DNA of 64,000 nucleotides from Corydoras sp. C115 (taxonomy: Eukaryota > Chordata > Actinopteri > Siluriformes > Callichthyidae). The notes under the pieces are model-generated. The model did not search any database. It had not been told where the DNA came from and worked only from the letters and a program-made list of their open reading frames with translations. Shown one piece after another: positions 22,853-37,500 of this stretch; the first letter of the stretch is position 1; each line of letters opens with the position of its first letter. The translations under genes and the position numbers were made by a program. Location: assembly GCA_019802505.1 (NCBI GenBank), contig JAFMOC010000003.1, positions 2,249,001 through 2,313,000 on the forward strand, in the 5' to 3' direction.

Positions 22853-23210
22853 GGGCGGCACGGTGGCTTAGTGGTTAGCACGTTCGCCTCTCAGCGCTAG
22901 GGATTCCCGGTTCGAATCCCCATCTGGGTGGAGTTTCCATGTTCTCCCCGTGTCCGCGTGGGTTTCCTCCGGGTTCTCCGGTTTCCTCCCACAGTCCAAA
23001 AACATGGATCAAGTTAATTGAGTTCTCCAAATTGCCCCATAGAGTGTGTGTGTGTGTGTGTGTGTGTGTGAGTGAGTGTGTGCCCAGCGATGGATTGGCG
23101 CCCTGTCCTGGGTCTATCTGCCCAGCGCCCGAGACGTTCTCCCCTGGATGGGCATGGGGAACCCCACCGCGACCCTAATAGAGGATAAAGCGGGAGATAA
23201 TGAATGAATG
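22853..23210 (+). mobile_element. SINE (main family), copy 7, full length and close to consensus
   Basis: Forward copy starting GGGCGGCACGGTGGC with box A TGGCTTAGTGG and box B GGTTCGAATCC. It has a (GT)n expansion inside and an ATGAATGA tail. A perfect 14-bp duplication, AATTTAAAGAAAAA, lies at 22839-22852 and 23211-23224. This is a good representative of the family. Confidence 0.95.
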
Positions 23211-23224
23211 AATTTAAAGAAAAA

Positions 23225-23563
23225 ACAAAGATGCCTAAAATGCTTATGCAGATGGTAAATGAAATTTTATGTTAACTTAAACTGAGACACACTTTGTAAG
23301 TCTAAATGAAGTTTGACTTAAATTGGTGAACCATGATCATGCCTTGTTTGCAAAACCTTCCAAAACAGTGATAATGATTTAATTATATATTTCGTTAATA
23401 CATATTTTGTGTTGCATGTGCCAATTACTAATAATTAAGAAAAAAATTTAATTCATCATTGAAAACTTTTAAATATTTGTCATTTAGTCTATGTCTATGC
23501 GCAAAATAAAATCTTGTAACGTGATAAAAAAAATAATTAAAAAAATTAATTTGGAACCTTCAT

Positions 23564-23594
<31 letters not shown>

Positions 23595-25617
23595 TTTACA
23601 GATGGCTTGTATTTATTTAACAGCTTTATTACAAATATAAACAAAATTTGGAAATACTCAAAATGTTTAGGAGCAATGCACGAATAAAAACAGAACTTAC
23701 AAGTTTTACAATATTCTGCAATATTCATTATAGAGCAGGGTATTATGTCTGTGTATTACTGGAGCATCAAAGATGGATCATAGTTTACCACATTTTGCCA
23801 AACTTCAGAAGAATATGTTCAATGCCTTGGTCCCTGTATTCCAGTGTTTTGCAGGCATTCATTTCCAAATGTGGCAATATGCACAAAATACAATGGCATG
23901 AGTAAGTGAAGACATTGGAAAATTTTTTTTTTTTAGATAAAAAAACAGTTTTTTTTTATTATATTTTACACAAAGTTTGCACTTTATGATAAACTTATGC
24001 TGTAATAATTAAATAGAGACAAATATTATTAAGAAGCTATTAGTGCAAACTGACACATGCATGTTTTATAAAATTTATGGAAATATACTCATTAAGCAAA
24101 AACTTCCGCTATTTTTTAGAATGGCCACACAAATAAAATAATGCAGAAGATGAAAAAAATATTTAACAAAGCCATAAAATGTATGCATTTAAAATGCATT
24201 CATTTTAAGTTTTGTTTTTAAAAGATTTATATTATATTATATTATATTTATAGTTACCACCCACCCATAGCACACACTTGCAAACACACCGTGGCCATCT
24301 AATTCAAAGAGAAACTTTGGTATTTTTTACATCAAGCCTTTTTTTGGATTTAAAAAAAATACATAAAACTATTATTTATTTTACAGTGGCTTAATATAAT
24401 TTAAGCCAGCATTGGAAACGTAAAAACTATTTAATTGAAAAATGTCTTCACATTTCTCTTGAAGCAATTTTTAATCTTGCACCAAACAGGCTTGTAAGAT
24501 GTTATAAGTTCTAACAAATTGTAATAAATCTTTTCCATAATAATTCCAAATTTTCTAGTCACTGTTTTACCATCCTCATTTTTCACTTTATCATGCATGT
24601 TTGTCACACAAATTTACATCACATTACAGTGGCTGATAATAATTTTGACCCAAAAAGATGACCTAGGTTAAAAAATAGCAAAGATTCCCTTTAAGGTGCT
24701 AATACTCTGCATTATTAAATGCTCAAATCCCATGAATACCTTAATGAAAAAACTAAAACAGAGATTGTGAGCCAGGTCAACTCAGTTAACAATAGTATCT
24801 CACCCCCAAATGATCCAATGGATAAATAGGCGAAACTTGTCATAGACACACTACAAATTCTTGTAGAGAATCTTCCTAAAAGAAAGTAGGTTGCTATAGC
24901 TTCAGGAGAATTAACTATGTAATAAAAACTCCTGTACAGGTAATGTGTAGGTGTCCCAATATATTTGTCTATATACTATTTGTAAATTATTTTATAAGCG
25001 GTTACTCCAAGGAACATTGAGATGTCTCTGTCACAACTATTTTGTATTTAGTTGCAGGCAAAACAAATCTTTAATTTAAAAATATTTTATTTTAAAAGTA
25101 TTTTAAATAAATTATTATGAAGTTAAAATCACAAAATTATTTTTTTTTAAACTTGGCAGCCAAATAAAAATGTGTAATTAAAAACAAATAATATTTGTAC
25201 AATAACATTTTTTCTTTCTCGTACATTACAAAAATGTCCATAAAATTTTTTATTTTACTTTAGATGCTTGTTTTGAGGGGCATTTCCTAATACTTGCTAA
25301 TACTGAGCTAAATACTGTAAAATTTTGTTTGTTTGATTTGTTTTTCTCTAAAATGCAGGATTGTTTAAAAATGCTGACATGAAATATCTTACTGAAAATT
25401 TGGAATTCACCTACATCTTGAACAAAAAATTTAAACATGGAATTAACCCTTTAATGTTGTGTTTACACTGTACAGATTTTCTTTGGGACATTTCTTTTTC
25501 TAAAACACTATATTGTCAGTGGACCTAATAACACACTTAATGGACGGATGTAAACAGGATCTGTCAGTACAACAATCACTATTATTTACAATAAAGTCAG
25601 TCTTATGTTCTGCACAA
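23225..25617. other. 3' flank (and possible 3' UTR) of fibcd1
   Basis: Very AT-rich, with one CA microsatellite and a TATTATATTATAT patch near 24230-24250. The 3' UTR may extend into its right edge; no other gene was seen. Confidence 0.55.
23564..23591. repeat. (CA)n microsatellite
   Basis: About 14 CA units. Confidence 0.95.
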
Positions 25618-25623
25618 TTTATT
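25618..25623 (-). terminator. Candidate poly(A) signal of fibcd1
   Basis: AATAAA on the minus strand lies about 55 bp after the fibcd1 stop codon. Another AATAAA at 25253-25248 lies about 425 bp after the stop. Such hexamers are frequent in AT-rich DNA, so either, or one further on, could be the real 3' end. Confidence 0.3.
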
Positions 25624-25677
25624 ATAGTCCTAGGTCATTAATAATACTTTGATCATTTAACTTGGTTCTTAATTGCT

Positions 25678-25946
25678 TCACTTTCGTTCTCGTTCCTCAC
25701 GTGTGGGTCGTATTTTCATTTCAGTAAATTTGAGTGAATACTGCCAGCCAGTCCAGGATGACCATTCAATTCCATCAGCATAAGAAGTGTGTTGTCCACG
25801 CAAATACTGGCCATTCAAGTTAGACATGTGACAGCTGTTATACCACCATGCGCCATGGTAGAATGATGCACAGTTGTTCTCTGAGTGATCGTTGTCATGG
25901 TCTTTTGTGGTGAATTTCATGCCATTGTGTTTCAGCAAAGAATCAC
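25678..25946 (-). CDS. fibcd1: fibcd1 exon f: ligand-binding end of the fibrinogen domain and stop
   Basis: This terminal coding exon completes codon 352 and encodes residues 353-440 plus TGA at 25680-25678. The acceptor is CCTTTCACAG|GTGATT. It holds the calcium loop KDHDNDHSENNC (D369 and D371 correspond to human D393 and D395). The disulphide C377-C390 matches the human 401-414 pair. The acetyl-pocket residues H391, Y407 and A408 are present within NSCHMSNLNG and SYADG. The C-terminus (KIRPTREERERK) runs three residues past the human end. All key residues of the mammalian binding pocket are kept, so the domain looks functional. Confidence 0.96.
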
Positions 25947-28900
25947 CTGTGAAAGGGCAATAACACACAAAAAGAAAGAAAGAGAGAAATAAAAAAAATG
26001 AGAAAAAAAAAACATATGGAACAGTATAAAAACACATTATTTGTGCTATGCGTTTTATGTTGCTCTATTGTTATTCATAGTACGTCCACATTTTTAATGC
26101 TCGCTAAATCAGTAATAGAAACTGGAGGCAGTATTCAAAATCAATTCAGTATTGATTTACAACAAAAAAACACAGTAAACACAAAATGATTAAATTATTT
26201 ATTCCTATAGTGTAATCATTCATGTCAAGGTAAATTGTTGTTTTTTGCCATTGACAGGTTCACAAGGTGGTTGCATGTGTCCACAACATTAAAAATGATC
26301 TTTTATGATCTGACACAGACCTGCATCAGAAAAAAATATTCTCAACAGTATTTTATCAATCATCCCATCAATGACCTGCAGCATATCAGACAAAACTACA
26401 AAAAAGACACCTACAAAAAAGGTGATAATGGGCCTCGTAAAACAGTAATTTTATTCATTTTTACAACCACAGTCATATGACTAAAGATTATTTTAATGTT
26501 GCCAATTATCTGAATACTATAAAAAATATTCAGTTTCTCTTATACTTAAAAAAGCAACAAAAAGCAAAGCAAAAAAATTCAGAAACCACTAAACGGACAG
26601 GAATAAAATAACCTTAAAATATGTAACGTAATAAAAACTTGTACTGCTTTCATTATTCATGATTTGGCAAAAATTGTAACTACCTCGGGGTAAAAGCCAG
26701 CTTTCTGGCAATAAATAACTTAGAAATCTCAGCAGTACAAAAAACAGAGCCTGTACTGTAAATGTGCTAATTTTGTCATTTCCTTCTGACTAAAGACAGT
26801 AGTAACATATAATAATTTTATTTTTAGTTTTAACATATTGCAAGCAATTTTAAAAATGGTGTATATGTACACGCCCTGCCCTGGATGTATCTGCCCAGTG
26901 CACGAAATATTGTCCCCTGGATGGGCATGGGGAACCCCCCGTGACCCTAGTAAAGGATTAAGCAGAAGATAATGGATGGATATCTACGTAATCTGTATAT
27001 ATAACCACTTTAATCACTGATGATACCTGGCATTTAGGAGCTACAGGACTGGTAAATATGAACCTGACATTTATTACAGCATGACTAAAAAGTAATTAAG
27101 ACCTTTACCTAGAAACAAACAGTAACAATTTCAACTGAATTATATCTGCACTGTTCCAAGCTAGGTCAGTAAATTTTTGCACTTGCTCTATGTGGAATAA
27201 GTAGAGTATGTTGAATAAACATGAACATCAGTTATTGTCTGTAGCAGGCAGTATCAACTGACATTTTAGTGTCTTAGGAATTCCTAAAGGTTGTATGTGT
27301 GTATATATGTGTGCGATTTGATATTTTTAGCTGAAACTTGTATGACAACTATGTAGCATAATTTGATGTTTGTAGCAAAATTAGATTTCACAGCTCAGTG
27401 CACCGGACTTGTACTTGTCTGACTTGAGCATGAAATCTTAGGCCATATAGCCAACTGTTTGGACAGCTCTGATGCAAAAATCATGTTATTTTCCGTACTG
27501 CCATAATGTCACATGTAATGACTACAGGCATGTACTTTCTGACATGTGCAGCAAAATCTGTAAAATTCATATAGCCACTGTTGTTGATATTACAAAGCAA
27601 GTCAAGCATTGTCTGATATTTGCATTTATTATATATGAATAGAAAATGCAATAATGCTCTATTCATATTGCCATGTTGCATGCCTATGGCCAAAAAACAA
27701 TTTGGGAACAATTTGTCCAAGATAATGCTGTAAATCTAAAAGACTAAGGCATACATTTATTGACATGCAGCTAGTTAAGCTATGTGTAAAATCTAAAACA
27801 GTCACTAAATGTATAGTATCTTAAAATTTTTTGCAGTAAACATTAAGTAAACAATGTAGAGGACATTGATGCTTTTTACTTTTAACTGTACTGTAACATA
27901 TTAACGCATAAATGTCATACTGCGCGGCATTAAGACACAATAAGAATGGCAGTTCCAGCACAAGTCCAAAATTTAATGTGACTAATGGAAATATTTAATA
28001 AAATACAATATTCAGTATAGAGGAGGGTATTATGTCTGAGTATAACCGGATCATCAGAGATGGATCATAATTATATACAAACTTATAGATATTTAACGCA
28101 ATTCAACTCAGCAGTTAAGTTCACATTTGAGCAGACTGTTTGTTTTATTGCAATTTGCAGCCTTTAATAGAAGAAACAGCCAAATAGAATAGTTTTCTCA
28201 AACTTCCTTTTCTGATTGCCTGGTTTTGTGGCAGGTATGACTGTGTGTCTAAAGCTGAGCAAGCGTAGTGTAAGGTATAAAATTGGAGTATGTGCAGTGT
28301 GGTTTTAGTTGCTTAGTTTTCATCTCAGTGTAGTTTGTTACATAAGTAGCTAATACGGCTGTCCTAGTTAAAGTGCAGGAAACGAAAAAAAAGGTAAATA
28401 AATTAATAAATAATAAAAAAGGTTTTTGTTCAATGAAAAGTATTTTGGAGATTTTAAAAAGACAAATTGGAATGTTTATTGTGATTTTGTAACAGGGTTA
28501 CCTGCGGTGCCAGTATAATCGCCGATGGTTAATGGGTAGCCATCATCTTCTGGGTCTACTGAAAAAAGTCCAACTCCAAACAGGTTGTATTGTGCAAATG
28601 CTGTACTGTTTTCAAAATCCTCCAGATCTATCCTCAGCTCATAATTTGCCTGAATAGTCAGAGCATGGATCTGTTTCAAACCTACAGGCAGACAAAATAA
28701 GAGAGAGAAGTGGAAAAAGAGAAAGAAGCTTTAAATTTGCATAAATTGGACCTTAAACAAAGTCCAAACATAACAAACTAATCATTTAAAGCAAACTGCA
28801 AATTGATCTCTTTAGTTCTTTCTTGAGGTTTAACTTTGTCTTAAACTGTATTCCTATATAGGTCACATTAGGCTGTTTTTTTCTGCTCAGGTGTTTATGC

Positions 28901-29143
28901 CAATTATGTTTTGTCTAGTCCTGTATATCTTTCTTGCTCTGTTTGAGCATGTTATTTAATTTAATCTCTTGATGATCAATCATTTCTCAACTCTTTTTGT
29001 GGCTTACTGTGACCTTTTTAATATCTTTTAATTAATGATAATAAAATAAACTGTTGACCTGTATCCTTCAAATCACTGACATTTACATCCTAATGCTAAA
29101 TTAATGTTTTTTCCTTTAATATAAAACCACATATATTAAAACT

Positions 29144-29179
<36 letters not shown>

Positions 29180-31521
29180 ACTTAGAACAAAGGAACTTAG
29201 AGGTACTTTGTTGCTTTCTTTTTTATATTTATAAATTTTTATGTTTTGTATTTTTTTATTATTATATTTTTAAGCCCTGTTTTTATGCATTCTGAATGGG
29301 CTACCTTTTTAAAATATTAACCAGAAAGTTAGAGTATTAATAATTCCAAAATATTTATAAATCCTGGACACCATATGTTTTACCCAGTGTTATATGCTGC
29401 CAAACTGTGACCACTAGTAAACCGCTTTACCATGTAATTCCGATGCTTTAATGATGTTCCCTAATTTGTACATATCAGAATCGTGTTCCCACATTTTAAT
29501 AAGTTGTGACTTTGCTTAACTTTACAACAGGACTTGTACCAATGACTAAACACCAACACTTACATGAGAACTAAACAGAATTGATCTACATCACAACAAT
29601 TATAAGAAGTGGGTGAGAAGAGGTTCCATGTTCTCCAGTTTCCTCCCACAGTCCAAAAATATGGATCAAGTCAATTGAGTTCTCCAAAATTCCACCATAT
29701 AGAGTGTGTTTGTGTGAGTGAGTGTGTGCCCAGCAATAGATTGGTGCACTGTCCTTGCTGTATCTGCCCAGCACCAGAAATGTTCTCCCCTCGATGGGCA
29801 TTGGGAACCCCCCCGTGACCCTAGTAGAGGATAAAGCGGAAGATAATGGATGGATGGATGGATGGATGGGTGAGAAGAGGATGTGCTTATTGTACTTGTC
29901 TCACAACACATTTCACTGTATAATGTTTATTGATATGGATACAAGGTTAATTATTTCATGTTCATTATATGCCTTCTAAATAGACAATATATATGGTGTG
30001 ATTTTAATTGTCACTGTTTAAATTCTGTCAAAAATGTCTTTGCACACTAGCTACACTATTGCATGCCTGCTAAATCATGTCAAGTATGATAAAGCATGAA
30101 GGTGCATTTTTTATTCTTTTAAATCATTCGAGTTTTGAAATTGTTCCAAAAAGCAAACAAATACAAATCTCTCTGCCTACTGAGCATTTCTGTGCACACT
30201 CACACATCAGAGTATATAGAATAGAGTTTTCTCAACACACATGCATTTTAGTTGCTCATGCAGACTGTCAATCTTGCTTATGAATTATTTTCTTTTAACA
30301 GGATGATCTAGCTTTGTCTTTGTGTTTTAAATGGACAACAATTGTTTCTGAACAAAAAAAGTTTACTTATGTGACCTAAAATTACATCTTGGGTGATGTA
30401 ACTTTAACAATATTATAATGTTTTAAAGGTTGATTAACAATGAAATTGGTTTAGTTCATTAATATAAGGAAATTCAATATCTATTTACAGTGAGTAAGTA
30501 TATGAATATAATTTTAAATGGGTATCTAAATTAATATCTAAAATACCATTCAGGATTACTTCAACAAAGTATGAATCTTTAAATCTGTACATAGGGTCTT
30601 GACACGAAAAAATGTTAAGAGAAAAGTGGAATTTAGTCACAATAATGATGTCACTTTGGCCAAGTTAAAATAGTCACTGGACAACAGAAACGCTGAACAT
30701 CATGAAGCAATTACAAGATTAATAGATGCCATTAGAGTGAAGAAAATTAACAAAAAGAAGGAATGCTAGAAACAGGTAAAGACAAACCTATTAGCTGCAA
30801 CAATATATGAAGTACAAGAAAAAAGGGGAAAAAAGGTTGTTACAAAATAAAAATAATGGCTTTTGGGATTGTTGGAACATGGGCATGTCTGTAAACTATG
30901 AACATTTTGTCATAGTGTGTCAACCAGAACTATTACAAAACAGCAAAACAGTGTGAAGTCAGTCTTCAGACACTGTCAGTATGTAAGCACTCAAGAATTC
31001 CAGTCATCAAGTTTAGATGAAAAACTGTTAGTCCTGCAAATGTACAATGTCAGCATCCATAGAATGTTGTCCATTATGCTTTCAAAAATGTTAACATAGC
31101 AAACAGAAAAGACAATAAAAGTCATTACCCACATTGTTTTAAGTCTTGAAATTATCAGTGGTTGTGAAGTGGCTGACATACAGAGAGAAGGCATAAGTTG
31201 CTTATTTTTCTTTTGAGCTGAAAATTCCATATCTCCAAAACCCTAGGGGTTAGTGAGCCAGAGCAAATAGCATCAGAAACCACTGGTGCATCATTGATTT
31301 GATTTACTGTATTGGCGGTAGGAGCTCTTGGAGCTCTCCAGATAGACACGTTCTAGCATTAAGTAACTGTCAGGATCATAAATTCATCGGTTTTAAAATC
31401 ATCATTTAAATTTTGACAATTAACATTTAAGAATATTCAAATTCAAGCAAATAAACAAATTAAACTTGCCCATTTAGAATGTGTTGGAAAGTAAAGGTAA
31501 AAATAAATCAATTATTATCTT

Positions 31522-31558
<37 letters not shown>

Positions 31559-34500
31559 GTTTTCTGCAGTTTCTGCAAAAAGGAATTGTGACTGGTGGTC
31601 CAACTATGAACTTTGCAGTGATGGCAAAACCTACAAAAAGTTATAGTCCCTACATTGCTGGATGATTAGATGATGCCCTGAGAACAACCTTTACCTTAAT
31701 CGGATAATCAGTCTGCTTTCAAGAGAAGGCCTAGTCTTTTGAAATAAAATATCATCCACCCCTCGCAGGAAGGTGCTACACTCATGTCACATAAGATAGC
31801 TGATTCTTCTCTAGATAGGGACAGAAATTGACTTCCAGCACCAAGGTCAGACAGCGGACAGACTGGCCAAACCAACTGTATACCAACTACAATGAAACAT
31901 TCACAAAAATTATGTTTTGATCTTTAGGAAAAAATAGATGTAACATTTAATATGTCTGAATACAAACGCCTTATGACAGAGTTGCTACACCAGCAAACAG
32001 ATTTAAACCAATCTTTTGTTGACTACATACATGCGCGGACATTCAAATTTATCAGAATGCGATATGAAAACACGGTACATGAGCTGTATTAAGAAAAGCT
32101 GCATGTATCTACACAGGACAATGAAAAAACAGTTAGTTCTCTCTACTAATAATGGAAATGCATAAAATGTGTCAAAAGCTTTAAAAAATATGATAACAAA
32201 AAAAACAATAAACTGAACCTATGGGCCTATTTTGCTGCCATGTGGATAAAGCATGCTGGGATGTTTGCCCCAGCCCTAATATGATACAACCTGGGTTCTT
32301 TTATAGGACATCCCTTTGCACTGTGGCTGTTTATGTTAATCTTCAGCAGGAAATGCCACAATCTTGTAATCATGGATTGGTTAAGCATTTTTTAAATAAA
32401 GTAAAATGGGTACCTTCATTTAAAGAGCATCAGATACAGATAAAAAAAAAACATTTAAGTTGCTAAAAAGTTAACTGAGACAGGATTTTTACACAAGAAA
32501 TACACAGGCAGAAAAATACTAAACCAGCTTATTTTACTAAGTAGTTTCACTGCATGTGCTTGTATTAAATAATTTTTGGATTAAAGTCAAATAGCTGTAG
32601 TATATATTTCAATTTTTCTAGAATGCTACAGCTCTAGTCTTTTATATTGTAAAGAAAGAAACCTAATCAATGCAGATATAGTATCATTGAATGAAGTTAT
32701 AATTGTACATATAATTGTAAATATAAACTTTGCAATATATAACAACCAAAATTTAATGAAACAAAATCTAATAATTAAAAAATAAACCAAGAAAATATTT
32801 TTTGTATAAATAAATGTACTTTACTCTGCACATTTACAGAAATAGCATGACACTGACTCATGTTTTGTTATGACAGTGTGGATGGTGCCTAGGATGCGAA
32901 AATGAGCATGTATGTGGCGGGACGAGAATGCACCCACAGCTGGAAGACAATAATTCTACAGATCTGACACAGGAGGAGGCTTATCCTTAGAGACCTCAAA
33001 GACAAAAAAGACACAGCAGTAGCTACTTATCTAACTCACAACAACTACATAATACCCCCCACCTGCACTGATGATAGTTGTTCCAAGCCTGTCATAAACA
33101 AAGACAAAACATTAGTATCTCCAAAAATCTCACACACACACCTACCTTTATCCCTTAACTTATATATTCTCATTTATAATAGACAAATATGCAACTTGGG
33201 GATTCCTATCTTAATATTACACATATGTACGATACACTTAACATGCCAGTGTTATACCTGGGTTTAATTGGTAATTAGGTAGCACTCTACTTATAGAGCT
33301 TGGAGGGATTAGCTGGTTGCCAGTTGTTCTCCTGTTTCAGATCATGGTAATGTAGTCCATGGCGCTATAACCCTGGTTATTTTTGCAACCCTTGTACCCT
33401 TACCCTGTTAGACTGTGGTCTGGTTAGGAGATATAGCCTCTTGCTTGTGTAGCCGCACCCTGCTGGTGTTTGTTCTCTTTGTGTGTTACAGGATTGGAGC
33501 ACGCCTCTGATTATCTTTTGTTGGACTTTGGCATTTAACTGTTGGAATATCGAGAACGGGTCCCTGGACAATTTCTTGCTTTGGCTCATACCTTTGGGAC
33601 TCTCGGTACAACAGACTCGTACTTATTTTGTGTTTTGTTACCGTTAATATACGTACATGTTTATTTGTTTTGAGTTGGAATAAATGTGTCTTTCCCGATC
33701 CGCCTCGTTTTGATTTTCCGAGTAGGGTTCCAAATAATTATCGGGATCTTAGCGATCCCTAACAACCAGTTTTAACCTACATGTTAAAGCTGCATGATGT
33801 TCTATTGAAAGGAACCCTATTTGTACTTAGTTTTTGTTAATTAATACTTGTTAAGTTGCCATTGCCGTTATAACTAGCTGTGTTTACCCATCATGTGGGT
33901 AATCACCCTGGACTGTTTTACGTCACACAGGTGGCAGGATCGTGACATATCCTGCAAACTTGTATTCTTTAGTCATTTCCTGCTATGGTTGTATTTGTGA
34001 TCTCAAACATCTACAATAGTTGTCACCACCTTAGGATCAAGTCAGTCAAACAAACATTTTGATTCAGCCAATGTATGAATATGAATAAATACGATAAAAT
34101 AATTCACACCAGATTTTATGTTAGTGTTCAAAGAAAACCCATCTTTTCCAGCAGATTACCTTGAAACATGACACTAGAGAAACAACATAAATCTCTAACT
34201 TAAGTGGGTACAGAGAAATATTTTGGTTAAAAAAACAACACATTTTAGAAACAGCAATAGGCTTGTTGTCTAGGGACAATTTTAGAACCAGCATGACCAC
34301 AATTTCATACAGTTTTGGTCATGCTCTCTGAGTCACAACAAACATACTTGCAAACAATATGAGAACCCATGTGTAATCTGATGCTGTGTGCTACATGTGT
34401 AAAAATACAATTTACTGATTCTTTACTAATCATCTGAAGTACAGATGTGAATGCAATATAGCTGAATTTTAGTATATCACAATTTTACCTCTATTTTTTT

Positions 34501-37500
34501 ATATTTACATAAAGGTAAAAGGACCCAGGTGCTGGTTATTAAAATAACATTAAAAATCGTAGGTGTTAAAATGGTGGTGCTGATGATAGATATTACAAAC
34601 AGCATCATCAGGGAGAAGTATGTATTTTGACTGCAATGTATTATATTTACAAAAGCAAATCTCTTAGCTGTATAGTGAATTAGAAAAAAATTAAATGCTT
34701 TTAGCTTTTAAGAACATTTTTTCCCAACGAGACCTTGATGCCTATCTATCTGACATTCTTCTCTAAATTATACAAATATGCTTCTCCTTCAGTTTCTGTC
34801 ACGTAGCATGGTTTTGTCACGGTTTTGCTGCATAATTGGTTCTGCTCACTCGGTTTCCTTTACAGCGTCATCCAGTGTCCTTGGGGCAAGAACGCTCACA
34901 TGCTATCTCAAGCATACAGGTATCAGCACATTCTTAAAAGCATCCATAGCTAATTCTTCCTGCCCCTTTGGTATGAACTGTGGGTGGGTATGCCATAAGT
35001 GTGTTCATTTCCATCGCCAATACACTGATTCATTCCTCTCTATGATTATCTCCTCTCTGGCATCAATTCTAAAGAGTATGTCACTATTTGTTGATTTGTG
35101 CATTAACCTCAGGGCACCGATGTAATGTCTCTTAACCTTTTATGACCCAGGATGTCAAGGAGGACCTTATGAGACTTTCGTTACGCTGACAGGTTGAGAA
35201 GCATTGCTGCCTCAATGGTGGTCCATCAAAGGACATGAGCTAGTGCAGTAAGTTGGATGTAAAAGCATTTCTAGTTTGCCTTGCTGTCAGAGTATGCTAA
35301 GGGTAGTAGTGTCTGGTTTAAAGCACTTGGGTGTTATCTGCTAAAATTTCCGAACTTTTTGAGTGATACAGTATGATAGCACAGTGGGTTTTATTACAGC
35401 AAACAGTATCCTGGGTTTAATTCTTAGCGCTGGTGCTTTTTGTGTGAAGTTTGCATGTTCTTCCTTTGTGTCCATGGGTTTTCCATAATAGCTCCACTTT
35501 GCTTCCACAGTCAAAAGATACTAATTTCCTCCTGGGTTTACTTGGGCACATGACAATCCTTACTGTGAATCTGCTGTAAACACTCAACCTGTCCTTGTGT
35601 TTCCTCATGTTACCCTCAAGTAGAGGTGGAATAGACTATTACATGCACATGACCAAATAAGACTAAGCTTTATAAAAATGAATAAACCTACAAAAAAGCT
35701 TATAAATAGGAATACAGAACAAACCAGGCTTTGAAAAACTGAGAGGCTAAAGGGCAACCTGTTAGCTTTCTGGTACCTACTGGTCTCAAAAACTCTCAGC
35801 AGTGAAATCCTTCTGAATTGCAGCAACAATACCTTGTTTACATCTTTTGCTTAATTTTATGTAATTGATTTTTCTTACACTTAAAAGTACGAAGTCACAA
35901 AAAGGATATGTAAATGGCTTAAGAGCAAAGATAAAAAATACCATATTTTCTGTATGAATGGCCCTTTTCATTTAATCTTTTCAAAACAGTGGCTTCTTCC
36001 CTTCATAAAAGGCATTTTCTTGTCTTTGCAAAGTGCTTTAGCATGCTGAATAATTGATTTTAAATATGTAAGTGAACCAAGCCTTGGTAAGCTTGCCAAG
36101 TCTCAGAGTGAAAGCAAGTGAATGTAAGAGGGATATAGGATGCGTAAGCAACTTTTAAATTATTAATGTGGAGAGTTGTGAAGATACTTCTCTCTGGTGT
36201 TCACAGTGTCAAAATATATCGTATTGTTCATACGAGTTCACATCATTTGGGTGCACTAGAATAAAGGTTACTGATTTTAAGAGGTATCTACTTTTTCATA
36301 TATAACCATAATTTTGCCTATGTGATCTGTTTTCCAAATATTATTTTATGTGACCAATTAAACACAACCATCCACAGGTTTTATTCAAATCTGCGTTATA
36401 CAGCCAAATATTATTCATGAGCAGGATAGACAAATTGTAGTAAACTATTTAGTTTAATTTACTGTGCATTTTTTAAAACAGATTTGTAACATAGAAGTAC
36501 AAAGTATGTCTGTTTGTTCCCCCCTTATTTTGAGCATTTTACTTTCTTTTTAATTAAGGGAATCTATAATACAATACCCATGTATGAGTGTAAAAAAATG
36601 TATGAGTTAGAAATAGTTTTACAGTACTTGTATATTTCCTTATTTCCTAAAACAAAGGACAACACAAACATGTTAATTAGTAAATTAACTGATGGATCAT
36701 CTTGGTTATGTAATTTCTGTCTTGCTTTAGGTTCCTCTGTATTTGTGTAATTCTATTCTACACCACAGCTTTTGTTAGTTTGTTAGTCTTTGTCTCCTGG
36801 GAGAAAAATTCTGACCTTGTCCTAAATACCAGATTTTGTTACTTTGACAACTATTCTGCTATGCTGCTCCTGGATGCACATGCTCTGTGCACACACATGC
36901 ATGCACACACACATTTGAAAGGTTAAGAGGGGTTGTCTTTTACTGTTATTCACAGTATACTGTTATACACAGACAAGACTACAATGGGTCCCAATATTAG
37001 ATTTGCTAGTTTCTGTAGATACAAATGTTCTTGGCTTTTTAGAACCTTTTAACAACATGGTGCCTTGAAGATGAGGAGACAATACACTCAACTAATAGTA
37101 CTTACCAAATTACCAAGATAACATGATATCTTTATAATCAAATCAGACAGTTTTGTGTTTATATATATAATATCAATCGTCTGTACGATCTGAAAGTTTG
37201 CAAAAATCTCATTATCTTTCGATTAAGCTTACACTAGGAGACTGAGGATGTGGGGCCGGGCGGAAGGGTGTCCTCATTTCCATACAGGGGAGTTTTGGGC
37301 AATGGGCAAATGCACCCAAGACAGGTCACCAATCCATAGCTGGGCACACACACACACATACACAGACACACACACATACCGTTTACGGGGCAATTTAAAT
37401 AGGCCAATTGATCATAATAATGAGCTTATTGAATGCTTTTGAATGCTTGCATAATACCATTCATGACTGTGGCAATGCTTCACTGCATCAAGCAGTTCTG

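Noticed and set aside
34778..35125. 115-codon plus-strand ORF in a fibcd1 intron
   Set aside because: No recognisable domain and no splice or start context; AT-rich introns of this length give ORFs of this size by chance.
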